64,000 nucleotides of DNA from Hoeflea ulvae (GTDB lineage Bacteria; Pseudomonadota; Alphaproteobacteria; Rhizobiales; Rhizobiaceae), in assembly GCF_026619435.1 (NCBI RefSeq), contig NZ_JAOVZQ010000001.1, forward strand, positions 1,805,501-1,869,500, given 5' to 3'. The notes beneath the pieces are model-generated. The model made no database searches and had not been told where the DNA came from. It saw only the letters and a program-made list of their open reading frames with translations. Of the stretch, positions 26,019 to 35,597 are shown one piece after another. How positions within the stretch are numbered: the first letter of the stretch is position 1; every line of letters starts with the position of its first letter. The translations under genes and the position numbers were made by a program.

Positions 26019-27428
26019 TCAATCCTCCAGCACCCAAGTGTCCTTGGTGCCGCCTCCCTGGCTGGAATTGACCACCAGCGAGCCTTCCTTGAGCGCCACC
26101 CGGGTCAAGCCGCCGGGAATGATCTGAACCTTGTTCGAAACCAGAACATAGGGCCGCAAATCCACATGCCGTGGCGCCAGTCCTTTCTTGGTCAGGATCG
26201 GCACGGTCGAGAGCGACAGTGTCGGCTGGGCGATGTAGTTGCTCGGCCGCGACTTGAGCTTGGCGGCAAAATCGCTCAGTTCACGCTTGCTTGCAGCCGG
26301 GCCCACCAGCATGCCGTAACCGCCGGATCCATGGACTTCCTTGACCACCAGGTCGGCCAGGTTTTCCAGCACATATTTGAGCGTATCGGCTTCCGAGCAG
26401 CGATAGGTCGGCACATTCTCCAGAAGCGGTTTGCGGCCGGTGTAGAACTCGACGATTTCTGGCATGTAGGAATAGATCGCCTTGTCGTCGGCGATCCCGG
26501 TGCCGGGCGCATTGGCGATCGTGATGTTGCCGGCGCGGTAGACATCCATGATCCCGGGAACGCCGAGCGTCGAATCCGGACGGAATGTCAGAGGGTCCAG
26601 ATAGTCATCGTCAACCCGGCGGTAGAGCACGTCGATGGCTTCGTAGCCCTGCACGGTGCGCATCGCCACCTTGCCGTTGATCACGCGCAGGTCCGAGCCT
26701 TCTACCAGCTCGGCGCCCATCTGGTCGGCAAGATAGGCATGCTCGTAATAGGCGGAATTGAAGATGCCCGGTGTGAGCACGGCGATCCTCGGCTTGCCGC
26801 TGCAGCCGGGAGGAGCCAGTGCTGCCAGGCTCTGGCGCAACAGTTTCGGATAGTTCTCGACCGGCCTCACCTTGTTGAGGTGAAAAAGCTCGGGAAACAT
26901 CTGCATCATGGTTTCGCGGTTCTCGAGCATGTAGGAGACGCCCGAAGGTGTCCGGGCATTGTCTTCCAGAACGTAGAACTGGCCTTCGCCGGTGCGCACG
27001 ATGTCGGTGCCGATGATGTGGGTATAGACCCCGCCCGGGGGGCGCATGCCGATCATCTCGGGCAGGAACGCATCGTTCTGTTCGATCAGCGCGCGCGGAA
27101 CGCGGCCGGCCTTGATGATTTCCTGCTTGTGATAGATGTCGTCGAGAAAGGCATTGAGCGCCATCACCCGCTGCTCGATCCCCAGCGCCAGCTTTCGCCA
27201 CTCGGAGCCGGAGATAATGCGCGGCACGATGTCAAAGGGAATGAGCCGTTCGGAGGAGTCTCCCTTGCCGTAAACGGCAAAGGTGATGCCGGTCTTGCGA
27301 AAGATGTTTTCCGCGTCCCGCGACTTCTTGAACAGATCCGAGCTTTTCTGTTCCGAATGCCATTTGAAGTACCCCTCGTAGGGTGCTCGCGGAAGGCCGT
27401 CCGCAGTCAGCATTTCATCGAAAGGCAA
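26019..27428 (-). CDS. Circularly permuted ATP-grasp protein of the Anbu cluster
   Basis: 469 aa, first gene of the leftward set. N-terminus MPFDEMLTADGLPRAPYEGY, then DIVPRIISGSEWRKLALGIEQ, FYVLEDNARTPSGVSYMLENR, RVDDDYLDPL and VVKEVHGSGGYGMLVG (an ATP-grasp glycine loop with Lys), consistent with a type 2 permuted ATP-grasp ligase. Known proposals for the family are formation of peptide or amide bonds with an amino acid. It is 2 bases upstream of the alpha-E gene. The promoter should lie in the divergent gap before the DMT gene. Confidence 0.92.
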   Translation of the reverse strand: MPFDEMLTADGLPRAPYEGYFKWHSEQKSSDLFKKSRDAENIFRKTGITFAVYGKGDSSERLIPFDIVPRIISGSEWRKLALGIEQRVMALNAFLDDIYHKQEIIKAGRVPRALIEQNDAFLPEMIGMRPPGGVYTHIIGTDIVRTGEGQFYVLEDNARTPSGVSYMLENRETMMQMFPELFHLNKVRPVENYPKLLRQSLAALAPPGCSGKPRIAVLTPGIFNSAYYEHAYLADQMGAELVEGSDLRVINGKVAMRTVQGYEAIDVLYRRVDDDYLDPLTFRPDSTLGVPGIMDVYRAGNITIANAPGTGIADDKAIYSYMPEIVEFYTGRKPLLENVPTYRCSEADTLKYVLENLADLVVKEVHGSGGYGMLVGPAASKRELSDFAAKLKSRPSNYIAQPTLSLSTVPILTKKGLAPRHVDLRPYVLVSNKVQIIPGGLTRVALKEGSLVVNSSQGGGTKDTWVLED

Positions 27429-27693
27429 GTGTTTCGCGCTCCCATTTGGAGGTTATAAGATCGCATCAGGTTGAAGAAAGCAAGAACCATGCAGGATTTC
27501 TCTGCACGGCTTCGAAGACAGCATTTTTTTGGTCTCTGTTGCGATCAGGTCGCAGTTTCGGGCGATCTGGCGGATTGATTCCGACGGCTTCGACAACAGG
27601 CTTGCGCATCGTCGGGACCGGGTCTATCGCTTGCCACCATACCCTCCCTGCAAAGCGGCATTCCTTGCGCTGAATCAATCAGGCTCCATTTCC

Positions 27694-28581
27694 ATGACAC
27701 TTGATCGTCTGGCCCCCGCGCTGTTTGTCCTGCTTTGGTCGACGGGCTGGATCGTTGCCAAATATGCCAGCCCCCATGCCGATCCGCTGACCTTTCTGAG
27801 CTGGCGCTTCACGCTTGCCGCCAGCCTGTTCTTCATCCTGACGATAGTCAGCCGGGCCGCCTGGCCATCGACGCGCGCCGGCTGGCTGCATGCGGTGGCG
27901 TCCGGCGTTTTGCTGCACGGCCTCTATCTCGGCGGCGTCTGGTGGGCGATCGATCAGGGCGTTCCGGCGTCGGTATCGGGCCTGATTGCGGCGCTGCAGC
28001 CCTTGCTGACGGCACTTGCCGCGCCCTTCATCGTCGGCGAGCGCCTGACCGCCATGCAACGGCTTGGCATTCTGCTCGGTTTCGCGGGGCTCAGCGTTGC
28101 CATCGTGCCGGGGTTGCTCGAACTCGACCCCGCCATGCTGCAGACGGCCCTGATCCCGCTGCTGGTCAATGTCACGGCCATGGGCTCGGTAGCGCTCGGC
28201 ACCATTTACCAGAAGCGGTATCTGCAGGAAGGCGATCTGCGCGCCATCGCCGGTTTGCAATATGTCGGCGGGTTCCTGGTGGTGATGCCGCTGGCGTTTC
28301 TGATCGAGCCGATGACCATTGTCTGGAACCTGCAATCGGTGCTGGCCATGGCCTGGTCGGTGCTGGGACTGTCGCTGGTCTCGATCATGCTGCTGCTCTA
28401 TCTGATCCGTCGCGGCCAGGTCTCGCGCGCCGCCTCGCTGACCTATCTGGTGCCGCCCGCAGTCGCCATCGAAAGCTGGTTTCTGTTTGGCGAAGCGCTG
28501 ACACTGCCGATGGTCATCGGCACCCTGATCGTCGTCTTCGGTGTCTGGCTCACCAACCGCAAGGTCCGCGTGATCGTTTAA
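27694..28581 (+). CDS. DMT-family transporter (EamA)
   Basis: 295-aa inner-membrane protein with about ten hydrophobic segments in two repeats, starting MTLDRLAPALFVLLWSTGWI. The glycine- and proline-containing EamA features are visible in SGLIAALQPLLTALAAPFIVGE and TYLVPPAVAIESWFLFGEAL. Members export amino acids, nucleosides or metabolites; the substrate cannot be deduced. ATG 27694 was chosen because the upstream part of the frame is not membrane-like. Confidence 0.88.
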   Translation: MTLDRLAPALFVLLWSTGWIVAKYASPHADPLTFLSWRFTLAASLFFILTIVSRAAWPSTRAGWLHAVASGVLLHGLYLGGVWWAIDQGVPASVSGLIAALQPLLTALAAPFIVGERLTAMQRLGILLGFAGLSVAIVPGLLELDPAMLQTALIPLLVNVTAMGSVALGTIYQKRYLQEGDLRAIAGLQYVGGFLVVMPLAFLIEPMTIVWNLQSVLAMAWSVLGLSLVSIMLLLYLIRRGQVSRAASLTYLVPPAVAIESWFLFGEALTLPMVIGTLIVVFGVWLTNRKVRVIV

Positions 28582-28649
28582 TTCTTTGCACGGTTCTGTC
28601 TTTTCGCTTGAAGCGGTAGAGTGTGCCGGATCAAGGGCTGGAGAGAGAC

Positions 28650-29162
28650 GTGCAGGAATCTGCGTTGAAGGTCAGGCTGGCGACTGCGGCCGATGAAATG
28701 GATGTCACGGCGGTTCTGACTGCCAGCTACACCCGCCTGTGGCAGGGCCATTATGCGGCGTCTGATCTCGAAATCCTGTTGCCGCTGGTGACGCGCGCCC
28801 AACCGCAGCTTCTGTCCTCAGGTCGCTTCTTCGTGGCACTAGCCGATGGCGAGCTTGCCGGCTGTGGCGGGTGGAGCCTTGCGGCTCCGGGCACGTCCGG
28901 CCGGGTGACCCCGGGATGCGGACATGTCCGCCATTTCGCCGTTCATCCCGATCATCTGCGCAAGGGGGTGGGTCGGGCGCTCTACACCGCCTGCCTTTCC
29001 CAGGCCCGCGATCAAGGATGTTCGCGCATGGAAGCCTGGTCTTCGCTGCAGGCCGTGCCGTTCTACGAGCGGCTCGGTTTTCGGGTCATCGAGCATTTCA
29101 CCATCGATTTTCCAGGCGATGTCGGCCTTGCCTCGGTGCGGATGATTGCAGCTCCAGCCTGA
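28650..29162 (+). CDS. GNAT-family N-acetyltransferase
   Basis: 170 aa. The acetyl-CoA binding segment is HVRHFAVHPDHLRKGVGRALY (Q/RxxGxG/A type) and the C-terminal strand is AVPFYERLGFRVIEHF. The start is probably GTG 28650, which has GGAGAGA a few bases upstream; GTG 28623 would add nine residues. The acceptor substrate is unknown. It ends directly next to the convergent MttB-family gene. Confidence 0.86.
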   Translation: MQESALKVRLATAADEMDVTAVLTASYTRLWQGHYAASDLEILLPLVTRAQPQLLSSGRFFVALADGELAGCGGWSLAAPGTSGRVTPGCGHVRHFAVHPDHLRKGVGRALYTACLSQARDQGCSRMEAWSSLQAVPFYERLGFRVIEHFTIDFPGDVGLASVRMIAAPA

Positions 29163-30761
29163 TCAGAAATCCGTCGGCACACCGCCCTCGGTCTTGCGCC
29201 GGGCGACAAAGGCGTCGAGCTCCTCTGCGATCGCTTCATCCAGCGGCGGCGCCTCGTAATTTGCCAGCGTGTCCTTCCAGACCCGGTTGGCGTGATCATA
29301 GGTGGTGGGCTGGCCGGCCAGACTCCAGCTTTCGAAGTTGCGCCAGTCCGACAGGATCGGCGAGTAGAACGCCGTCTCGTAGCGCGACAGCGTGTGTGCG
29401 GTGCCAAAATAATGACCGCCGGGCCCGACTTCCGCCATCGCGTCCATGGCCAGCGCATCCGGGCTGGTGTCGATCGGCGCCAGGAATTCGGCCACCATCT
29501 GCAGCATGTCGACATCCATGATGAATTTCTCGAACGACGCTGTCAGGCCGCCCTCCATCCAGCCCGCTGCATGCATGATGAAATTGCCGCCGCCCTGGAC
29601 CACCGCCCACAGCGACATCATCGATTCATAGGCCGACTGCGCATCCAGCGTGTTGGCCGCGCAGGTGTTGGAGGTGCGATAGGGAACCCCGTAGCGGCGC
29701 GCCAGCTGCCCGCCGGCGATCACCGCCTTCATGTATTCCGGCGTTCCAAAGGCGGGTGCGCCCGATTTCATGTCGACATTGGAGGTGAAGCCGCCATAGA
29801 CCACCGGCGAGCCGGGCCGCACCAGCTGGGTGAAGGCGATGCCCGCAAGCGCCTCGGCGTTCTGCTGCACCAGGGCGCCGGCAATGGTTACCGGGGCCAT
29901 GGCGCCCGCCAGGGTGAACGGCGTGATCACCACCACCTGGTTGCGCGACGACATCTCGATGATGCCCTGCAGCATCGGCGCGTCATAGCGCAACGGCGAG
30001 GAGGCGTTGATGATCGTAAACAGCGATGGCTCGGCTTCCAGCTGCCCGGCGGTCAGGCCGCGGCCGATGCGGACGATCTCGAGTGCATCAAGATTGCGCT
30101 CCTTGCCCAGCGAATAGGCATGAAACGGCTTGTCCGTCAGCTTGATCATGTCCGACAGGCAATCGAGGTGGCGAACCGACGCATGCAGATCGGTCGGCTC
30201 GACCGGATAGCCGCCATTCATGTGGATGATGTCGAAGGATTGCGCCAGCTTGACCAGATTGCGGAAATCTTCCTGGGTGCCGGTTCTGCGGCCATTGTCG
30301 CGATCCGAGCAATAGGGCGCTGAGGCGACCTGGGCGAAAGCCATGTTGCGGCCGCCGATTTCGACATTCCGCTCCGGATTGCGGGCATGCAGCGTGAACG
30401 GCCCCGGCGTCTGGGCAACCAGATCCATGACCAGTCCGCGATCCATCCGCACCCGCTCGCTGCCGGCCTCAATGCGCGCGCCGGCGGCCTTGAGCCGGGT
30501 CCGCGCCTCTTCGAGCATGAAATCCATGCCGATCTGTTCAAGCACGCTCAGCGAGGCGTCGTGGATGGCTTCAAGTCCCTCTTCTGACAGCAGCAGCGAC
30601 GGATCCTGGCTGTTGAGGATCGAGCGGTAGCGCAGGGTCACCGGGCTCTTCCTGCCCTTGCCGCGATCACCGCCGCGTCCGCCTCCGGCGCGCCTGCGCC
30701 GTTCGGGCGAGCCGGCGGTGTTTTCGATGGCGGCGGCTACGATGTCGTCGATGCTGCTCAT
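29163..30761 (-). CDS. MttB-superfamily methyltransferase without pyrrolysine
   Basis: 532 aa. The frame has no internal amber codon, so this belongs to the non-Pyl branch of the trimethylamine methyltransferase family, which includes cobalamin-dependent glycine betaine or other quaternary-amine demethylases. Core segments: LSEEGLEAIHDASLSVLEQIG, TPGPFTLHARNPERNV, VVYGGFTSNVDMKSGAPAFG and GGHYFGTAHTLSRYETAFYSP. Residues about 20-38 are Arg/Gly-rich (ERRRRAGGGRGGDRGKGRK). No corrinoid protein gene is adjacent. ATG 30761 is the first sensible start; the frame extends further without similarity. A BCCT betaine transporter lies elsewhere in the window. Confidence 0.88.
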   Translation of the reverse strand: MSSIDDIVAAAIENTAGSPERRRRAGGGRGGDRGKGRKSPVTLRYRSILNSQDPSLLLSEEGLEAIHDASLSVLEQIGMDFMLEEARTRLKAAGARIEAGSERVRMDRGLVMDLVAQTPGPFTLHARNPERNVEIGGRNMAFAQVASAPYCSDRDNGRRTGTQEDFRNLVKLAQSFDIIHMNGGYPVEPTDLHASVRHLDCLSDMIKLTDKPFHAYSLGKERNLDALEIVRIGRGLTAGQLEAEPSLFTIINASSPLRYDAPMLQGIIEMSSRNQVVVITPFTLAGAMAPVTIAGALVQQNAEALAGIAFTQLVRPGSPVVYGGFTSNVDMKSGAPAFGTPEYMKAVIAGGQLARRYGVPYRTSNTCAANTLDAQSAYESMMSLWAVVQGGGNFIMHAAGWMEGGLTASFEKFIMDVDMLQMVAEFLAPIDTSPDALAMDAMAEVGPGGHYFGTAHTLSRYETAFYSPILSDWRNFESWSLAGQPTTYDHANRVWKDTLANYEAPPLDEAIAEELDAFVARRKTEGGVPTDF

Positions 30762-30949
30762 GGGACCTGGCTCCGTCGTGTTGTCGCCTTCCGCCGGATC
30801 TGGCTCGATCGCTGGCCTGTGTTGACTGACGCTATGCCGGGCCAGTCGTTCCCGCAAGTCTCGACAAGAGGCAAATTGCACCGCGCACTGGCACGGGCTG
30901 ATGGATGGCCAGCCCGAATGCTTAGCTCTCATGGTTAACTCTTTCTTCA

Positions 30950-33900
30950 ATGGCGACATGCGATGTAACGGGTGGTGAGACAGGTCAAATTTTCGTCGAT
31001 AAGGACTGCCGAGTGGCTGACGTTGACAACATCGGGAGTGACGAGGCACTGATTGCTGCATGCGCGCAGGTCGAAAACGACCCGAATCCGGCATTCCTGA
31101 AGGATTCCGAGCTTCGCTACGTCGCGGTCAATGCCGCCTATGCGGCGCTTTGGGACTGCGAACCCAAATCCCTTGTCGGCCAGCAGAGCCACCAGCATTT
31201 CGATTCAGTCGAGCAGAATGACCGCGACGAAAAGGAGCGCCGCAGCCTTGTCTTCGGCAAGGACCAGGTCGCCTTGTTTGCGCACCCCTTGCAGGGCGGA
31301 CGCTACCGGGTGCGGATTCAGCGGCACCGCCAGTCCTCCGGCAAGACCTTTATCCTGGGACGTTTCGAGCCGATTGCCGGCGTCCGCTTCGAGACCGGAC
31401 ACCGGCACGAGCCGGACGCGATCACCGCGCCGGCACATCCTGCCGGGATGGATCCGCAAGCAGCCACCGCCCAAATGGCGGAGCCGGCAGCCGTGCACGC
31501 CAATCCGCCGCCGCCGCAGTCAAACGCCGATTCAACCCTTGCGCTGGTGAGCTCTGTTGAAGACGAGGGCCGCAACTCGTTCAACGCCAGCACCAATGCC
31601 GCCGACATGTCGCTTCTCAACCGGTTCAACGAAATATTCGACTGCATGGATGTCGGCGTGGTCCTCTATGACCCGCAGGACGTGCTGCTCTACGTCAATC
31701 CGGCGATGGATTCGCTCACCGCCCCCGATTTCATGCTGCCGGTCGGCAAGACCGTGCGCTCGACGCTGGAAACCGCCTGTCACATAAGCGCCGAAGACGA
31801 GCCGGCCGCACGCACCGCCTGGATCGAAAAACGCCTCGCCCTGCATCGGGAATTCGGCAAGGCGACAGTCGAGCAGCTCAAGAACGGCCGCTGGATCCGC
31901 ATGGTCAACCGCAAGCTTGACGACGGTTACGTGCTCGGCCTGCGCGTCGATGTGACCGAGCTCAAGGAACGCGAGTTCGCGCTCAAGGCACAGGCCGCCG
32001 AGAACGAGATGTTCCGCGCCATACTCGACGAGATGCCGGTCTCGAGCTTCGTCAAGGACGAGAACTACTGCTACACCTATGTCAATCGCGCCCACAGCGA
32101 TCTGACCGGACTTGCTGCCGAGGATGTGATCGGCCAGGACGACTTCACCCTGTTCGGCGAACAGGGCCAGGCACTGCGCGATGTCGACACCAAGGTGATG
32201 AGCGGGCAGGACATCATCGAGAGCGAAGTCGAGCTCAACAAGGCCAATGGCGAGCCGCTTGTCCTGATCGACAGGAAGGTCGGCATCACCGATCCTTTCG
32301 GACGCCGGCATCTGCTGGGAACGACGCTGGATGTCAGCGAAATCAAGCGCAGGGAAGACGAGATTTTCGAGACCCGCCGGCTTGCGGAACTCAATCGTTC
32401 GGATCTCGAAAGCGCGATTGATGCCATGCATATGGGGGTGGCGGTCGTCGACAGGAACGACAGGGTCGAACTGGTCAATGACGCGTTCTTCAGGATCTGG
32501 AAGATCGAGGCGAAGGATTCCTATATCGGTGCGGCCTTTCGGGACCTGATAGACATCAACCGGTACAAGGGCGTCTACAATGTCGCCGACGAGGATTTCG
32601 ACGCCTATGTCGAAAGCAGGCTCGAGGAAATCCGCAAAGGCTATGTCGAGCCGCGCGAGTTCAAGCGCGCCGACGGCAGGACTGTGATCTATTCGGTCCG
32701 GGCGCTGTCGGAAGGCAAGAGGATGGTGTCCTATTTCGACATCACCGAACTCAAGCAGCGTGAGCACGAGCTCGATCTCGCCCGCTCTGAAGTCGAGCAG
32801 GCCAGCGAATTGCTCAGCGGCGCGACCGACACCATGGCGCAAGGTCTGCTGGTGACGCGCCAGGGCATCATCGAATTTTCCAATGCCGCCTTCCGCGACA
32901 TGCTCGATCTGCCGGCTGAAGTGGTCGAGCCCGGCAACACCATGGAAAGCTATTTCACCTACTGCAAGGATCGCGGTGACTATGTTTCGGACGAGAATGT
33001 CTCGGAAACGATTGCCGGGATTCTGGAGAAGCACGAGAAGCAGTCAGCGCATTCGCGAGAACTCAAGGCGCCGCACGGCCGCTGGCTCAGAATTGACGCG
33101 AAGCCGACGGCAGGCTCGCGGATGATCATCACCTATACCGATGTCACCGAAGCCAAGATGCGCGAAGTCGAACTCAAGGAGCTCTTGGAAAAGGCCAAGA
33201 TCGCCGACCGCGCCAAGTCGGAATTTCTCGCCAATATGAGCCATGAGATCCGCACCCCGATGAACGGGGTTCTCGGAATGGCGGAACTGCTGTCGCGCTC
33301 CGAGCTCAACACCCGCCAACGCACCTTCACCGACATCATCGTCAAGTCCGGCAATGCCCTGCTGACGATCATCAACGACATTCTCGATTTCTCGAAGATC
33401 GATGCGGGCCAGCTGGTGCTCGAGGAAGCGCCGTTCGACCTGCGCGAAACCATCGAGGACGTGGCCACGCTGATTTCGAGCCGGGCCAGCGAAAAGGACA
33501 TCGAACTGATCGTGCGCATCGATCCCGAGTTTCCGACCCGGGTTGTCGGAGACATGGGCCGGATCCGCCAGGTCATCACCAATCTTGCCGGAAACGCGAT
33601 CAAGTTCACCGAGAACGGTCACGTGCTGATCGAGCTCACCGGCGTGCGCAACCAGGCCGACCGGATCGACCTGAAACTGCAGGTCAAGGACACCGGGATC
33701 GGCATTCCGCAGGAAAAGCTGGAGGCAGTGTTCGACAAGTTCTCCCAGGTCGACAATTCCTCGACCCGCCGCCACGAGGGCACCGGGCTGGGACTGGCGA
33801 TCACCTCGCGGCTGGTCAATTTGATGAAGGGCACGGTCCGGGCCGAAAGCACACCGGGCGAAGGCTCGATGTTCATCGTCGAAATCAGCATGCAGCTTGA

Positions 33901-34858
33901 TCACGACACCGTTCCGGTCCGCAGCGCGCCGGTCGATGTGTCCGGCGCCCGGATATTGGTGATCGACGACAATGCCGTCAATCGCTCCATCCTCAAGGAG
34001 CAGCTCAGCGCCTGGGGATTTGACGCATGCGCCGCCGTCTCCGGACAGGAAGGCCTCGATGTGCTCGCGGCTGCGGCAAAGTTCAACGTGCCGGTGGACG
34101 CGATCATTCTCGACTATCACATGCCGGACATGGACGGGGTGATGACCGCGCGCGCCATTCGCGAGCGTCACGGCGACAAGGCGCCAGCGATCGTCATGCT
34201 GACCTCGATGGACATCAAGTCATCGGACACCGACATCCGCAAGGGCCTGGTGCAGTCGACCTTGATGAAGCCCGCCCGCTCTTCGATGCTGCTGGAAACG
34301 CTTGTCCAGGTTCTGCAGGCAGCCGCTCAGTCTTCCGGCAAAACCCGCACGGTCGAACCGGTTTCTCCTGCGGAAGTCGCGCAGCCCGCAGCCGCCCGGG
34401 ACTGTGCGCCGGACAAGCTCAAGCTCGTGGTGCAGTCACCGGCCGCGGCCTGCAAGCTTGACCTGCTTGTCGCCGAAGACAACGAGGTCAACCAGATCGT
34501 GTTCACCCAGATCCTTGATGGTCTCGGCGTGACCTACAGGATTGCCGACAATGGCGGCAGCGCCTTTGACATGTGGAAGGAACTGCGCCCGGCTCTGATC
34601 CTGATGGATGTGTCGATGCCGGTCATGAATGGACATCAGGCCACCGAGGCAATTCGCCGGGCCGAAGCCGAGGATCCGGAGCTCGGTCACACACCGGTCG
34701 TGGGCGTCACCGCCCATGCCTTGACCGGCGACAAGGAGCGCTGCCTGGCCTCCGGCATGGATGATTACATGTCCAAGCCGATCAGCCCGGAAAAGCTCGA
34801 GGCAAAGATCCGCGAATGGATGCCGGAGGAAATCGCCGCTCGGATCACCGTAGGCTGA
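30950..34858 (+). CDS. Cytoplasmic hybrid histidine kinase with five PAS domains and two receivers
   Basis: 1302 aa with no membrane segment. PAS-like domains at about 40-125, 220-340, 355-470, 480-600 and 620-735. HisKA holds ANMSHEIRTPMNGVLGMAELL (phospho-His). The HATPase carries an N-box (NLAGNAIKFTENGHV), DTGIGIP and GTGLGLAI. Two receivers are at about 1000-1120 (phospho-Asp in AIILDYHMPDMDG) and 1170-1290 (LILMDVSMPVMNG, KP at the end). A Pro/Gln/Ala-rich linker lies at 160-205. No Hpt domain or cognate regulator is adjacent. GTG 31013 with AAGGA upstream is an alternative start. Similar proteins act in cell-cycle or biofilm phosphorelays, but the signal is unknown. It overlaps mnmD tail-to-tail by 14 bases. 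Confidence 0.92.
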   Translation: MATCDVTGGETGQIFVDKDCRVADVDNIGSDEALIAACAQVENDPNPAFLKDSELRYVAVNAAYAALWDCEPKSLVGQQSHQHFDSVEQNDRDEKERRSLVFGKDQVALFAHPLQGGRYRVRIQRHRQSSGKTFILGRFEPIAGVRFETGHRHEPDAITAPAHPAGMDPQAATAQMAEPAAVHANPPPPQSNADSTLALVSSVEDEGRNSFNASTNAADMSLLNRFNEIFDCMDVGVVLYDPQDVLLYVNPAMDSLTAPDFMLPVGKTVRSTLETACHISAEDEPAARTAWIEKRLALHREFGKATVEQLKNGRWIRMVNRKLDDGYVLGLRVDVTELKEREFALKAQAAENEMFRAILDEMPVSSFVKDENYCYTYVNRAHSDLTGLAAEDVIGQDDFTLFGEQGQALRDVDTKVMSGQDIIESEVELNKANGEPLVLIDRKVGITDPFGRRHLLGTTLDVSEIKRREDEIFETRRLAELNRSDLESAIDAMHMGVAVVDRNDRVELVNDAFFRIWKIEAKDSYIGAAFRDLIDINRYKGVYNVADEDFDAYVESRLEEIRKGYVEPREFKRADGRTVIYSVRALSEGKRMVSYFDITELKQREHELDLARSEVEQASELLSGATDTMAQGLLVTRQGIIEFSNAAFRDMLDLPAEVVEPGNTMESYFTYCKDRGDYVSDENVSETIAGILEKHEKQSAHSRELKAPHGRWLRIDAKPTAGSRMIITYTDVTEAKMREVELKELLEKAKIADRAKSEFLANMSHEIRTPMNGVLGMAELLSRSELNTRQRTFTDIIVKSGNALLTIINDILDFSKIDAGQLVLEEAPFDLRETIEDVATLISSRASEKDIELIVRIDPEFPTRVVGDMGRIRQVITNLAGNAIKFTENGHVLIELTGVRNQADRIDLKLQVKDTGIGIPQEKLEAVFDKFSQVDNSSTRRHEGTGLGLAITSRLVNLMKGTVRAESTPGEGSMFIVEISMQLDHDTVPVRSAPVDVSGARILVIDDNAVNRSILKEQLSAWGFDACAAVSGQEGLDVLAAAAKFNVPVDAIILDYHMPDMDGVMTARAIRERHGDKAPAIVMLTSMDIKSSDTDIRKGLVQSTLMKPARSSMLLETLVQVLQAAAQSSGKTRTVEPVSPAEVAQPAAARDCAPDKLKLVVQSPAAACKLDLLVAEDNEVNQIVFTQILDGLGVTYRIADNGGSAFDMWKELRPALILMDVSMPVMNGHQATEAIRRAEAEDPELGHTPVVGVTAHALTGDKERCLASGMDDYMSKPISPEKLEAKIREWMPEEIAARITVG

Positions 34859-35597
34859 TCACAAGGCCGGGCAGATGGCCTGCGCTCATGTCGCGCTTGC
34901 TGGCGTGTCCCGGGCGCTTTTCCACCACGAAACCCGCAGCCTTCAGGTTCCTCCGCACCCATCCCGCCGCCGAATAGGTTGAAAATGTTCCACCCGCCGC
35001 TGTCCGCCCGGCGAGGAGGCGCAACAGCTCTTCAGACCACATCTCTGGATTGCGAGATGGCGAAAACCCGTCGAGATACCAGGCGTCCGCCTCGATCTTC
35101 ACATCGCCGAGCCGGTCGAGCGCCGGGCCGGTGTGCACATGCAGGTTGAGCATTCTGCCGCCGGCGCGAAACTCCGCCGTGATGTCGCCTTCGGGCTGAT
35201 CCGGCCAGGCCGTGATCAGGCGTGAGGCCTTGTCGCCGAGATCGGGCCAGGCCGACAGCGCGCGGCGCATGTCGTCGCGCTGCAGCGGTCGCAATTCGAA
35301 GGAATGGAACGCCAGCCGCGCCCCTTCGGGCGCCGCTTTTTCCCAGGCTGACCAGGTCTCGATGAAGTTGAGCCCGGTGCCGAAACCCAGCTCTGCAATC
35401 ACCAGCGACGGCTGGCTGGCAAACCGCGCGGGCAGGTCGTTTCCCTCCAGAAAGACATGACGGCATTCGGCCCGGCCATCGGCACGCGAATAATAAAAGT
35501 CGCCAAATTCCTCGGAATAGGGCATATCGCCTTCCAGCCAGGAAAGCGGCCTTGGTTGTGGGGCGTCGTCGTTTTCCGGGTCATGGGGGTCGATCAT
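34845..35597 (-). CDS. mnmD: MnmD-type tRNA methyltransferase (stand-alone MnmC1 domain)
   Basis: 250 aa. Corresponds to the SAM-dependent methyltransferase half of E. coli MnmC, which finishes mnm5U34 on tRNA. Visible motifs: SWLEGDMPYSEEFGDFYYS, SAM site IAELGFGTGLNFIETW, DAWYLDGFSPSRNPEMW and the C-terminal GFVVEKRPGHASKRDM. In E. coli the two activities are one protein; here the presumed oxidase half is the divergent gene at 35596. The two start codons share the CATG tetramer. Confidence 0.9.
   Translation of the reverse strand: MIDPHDPENDDAPQPRPLSWLEGDMPYSEEFGDFYYSRADGRAECRHVFLEGNDLPARFASQPSLVIAELGFGTGLNFIETWSAWEKAAPEGARLAFHSFELRPLQRDDMRRALSAWPDLGDKASRLITAWPDQPEGDITAEFRAGGRMLNLHVHTGPALDRLGDVKIEADAWYLDGFSPSRNPEMWSEELLRLLAGRTAAGGTFSTYSAAGWVRRNLKAAGFVVEKRPGHASKRDMSAGHLPGLVISLR

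Noticed and set aside
25947..27458. 503-codon open frame opposite the ATP-grasp gene
   Set aside because: Mirror of a conserved reading frame, with no supporting signals.
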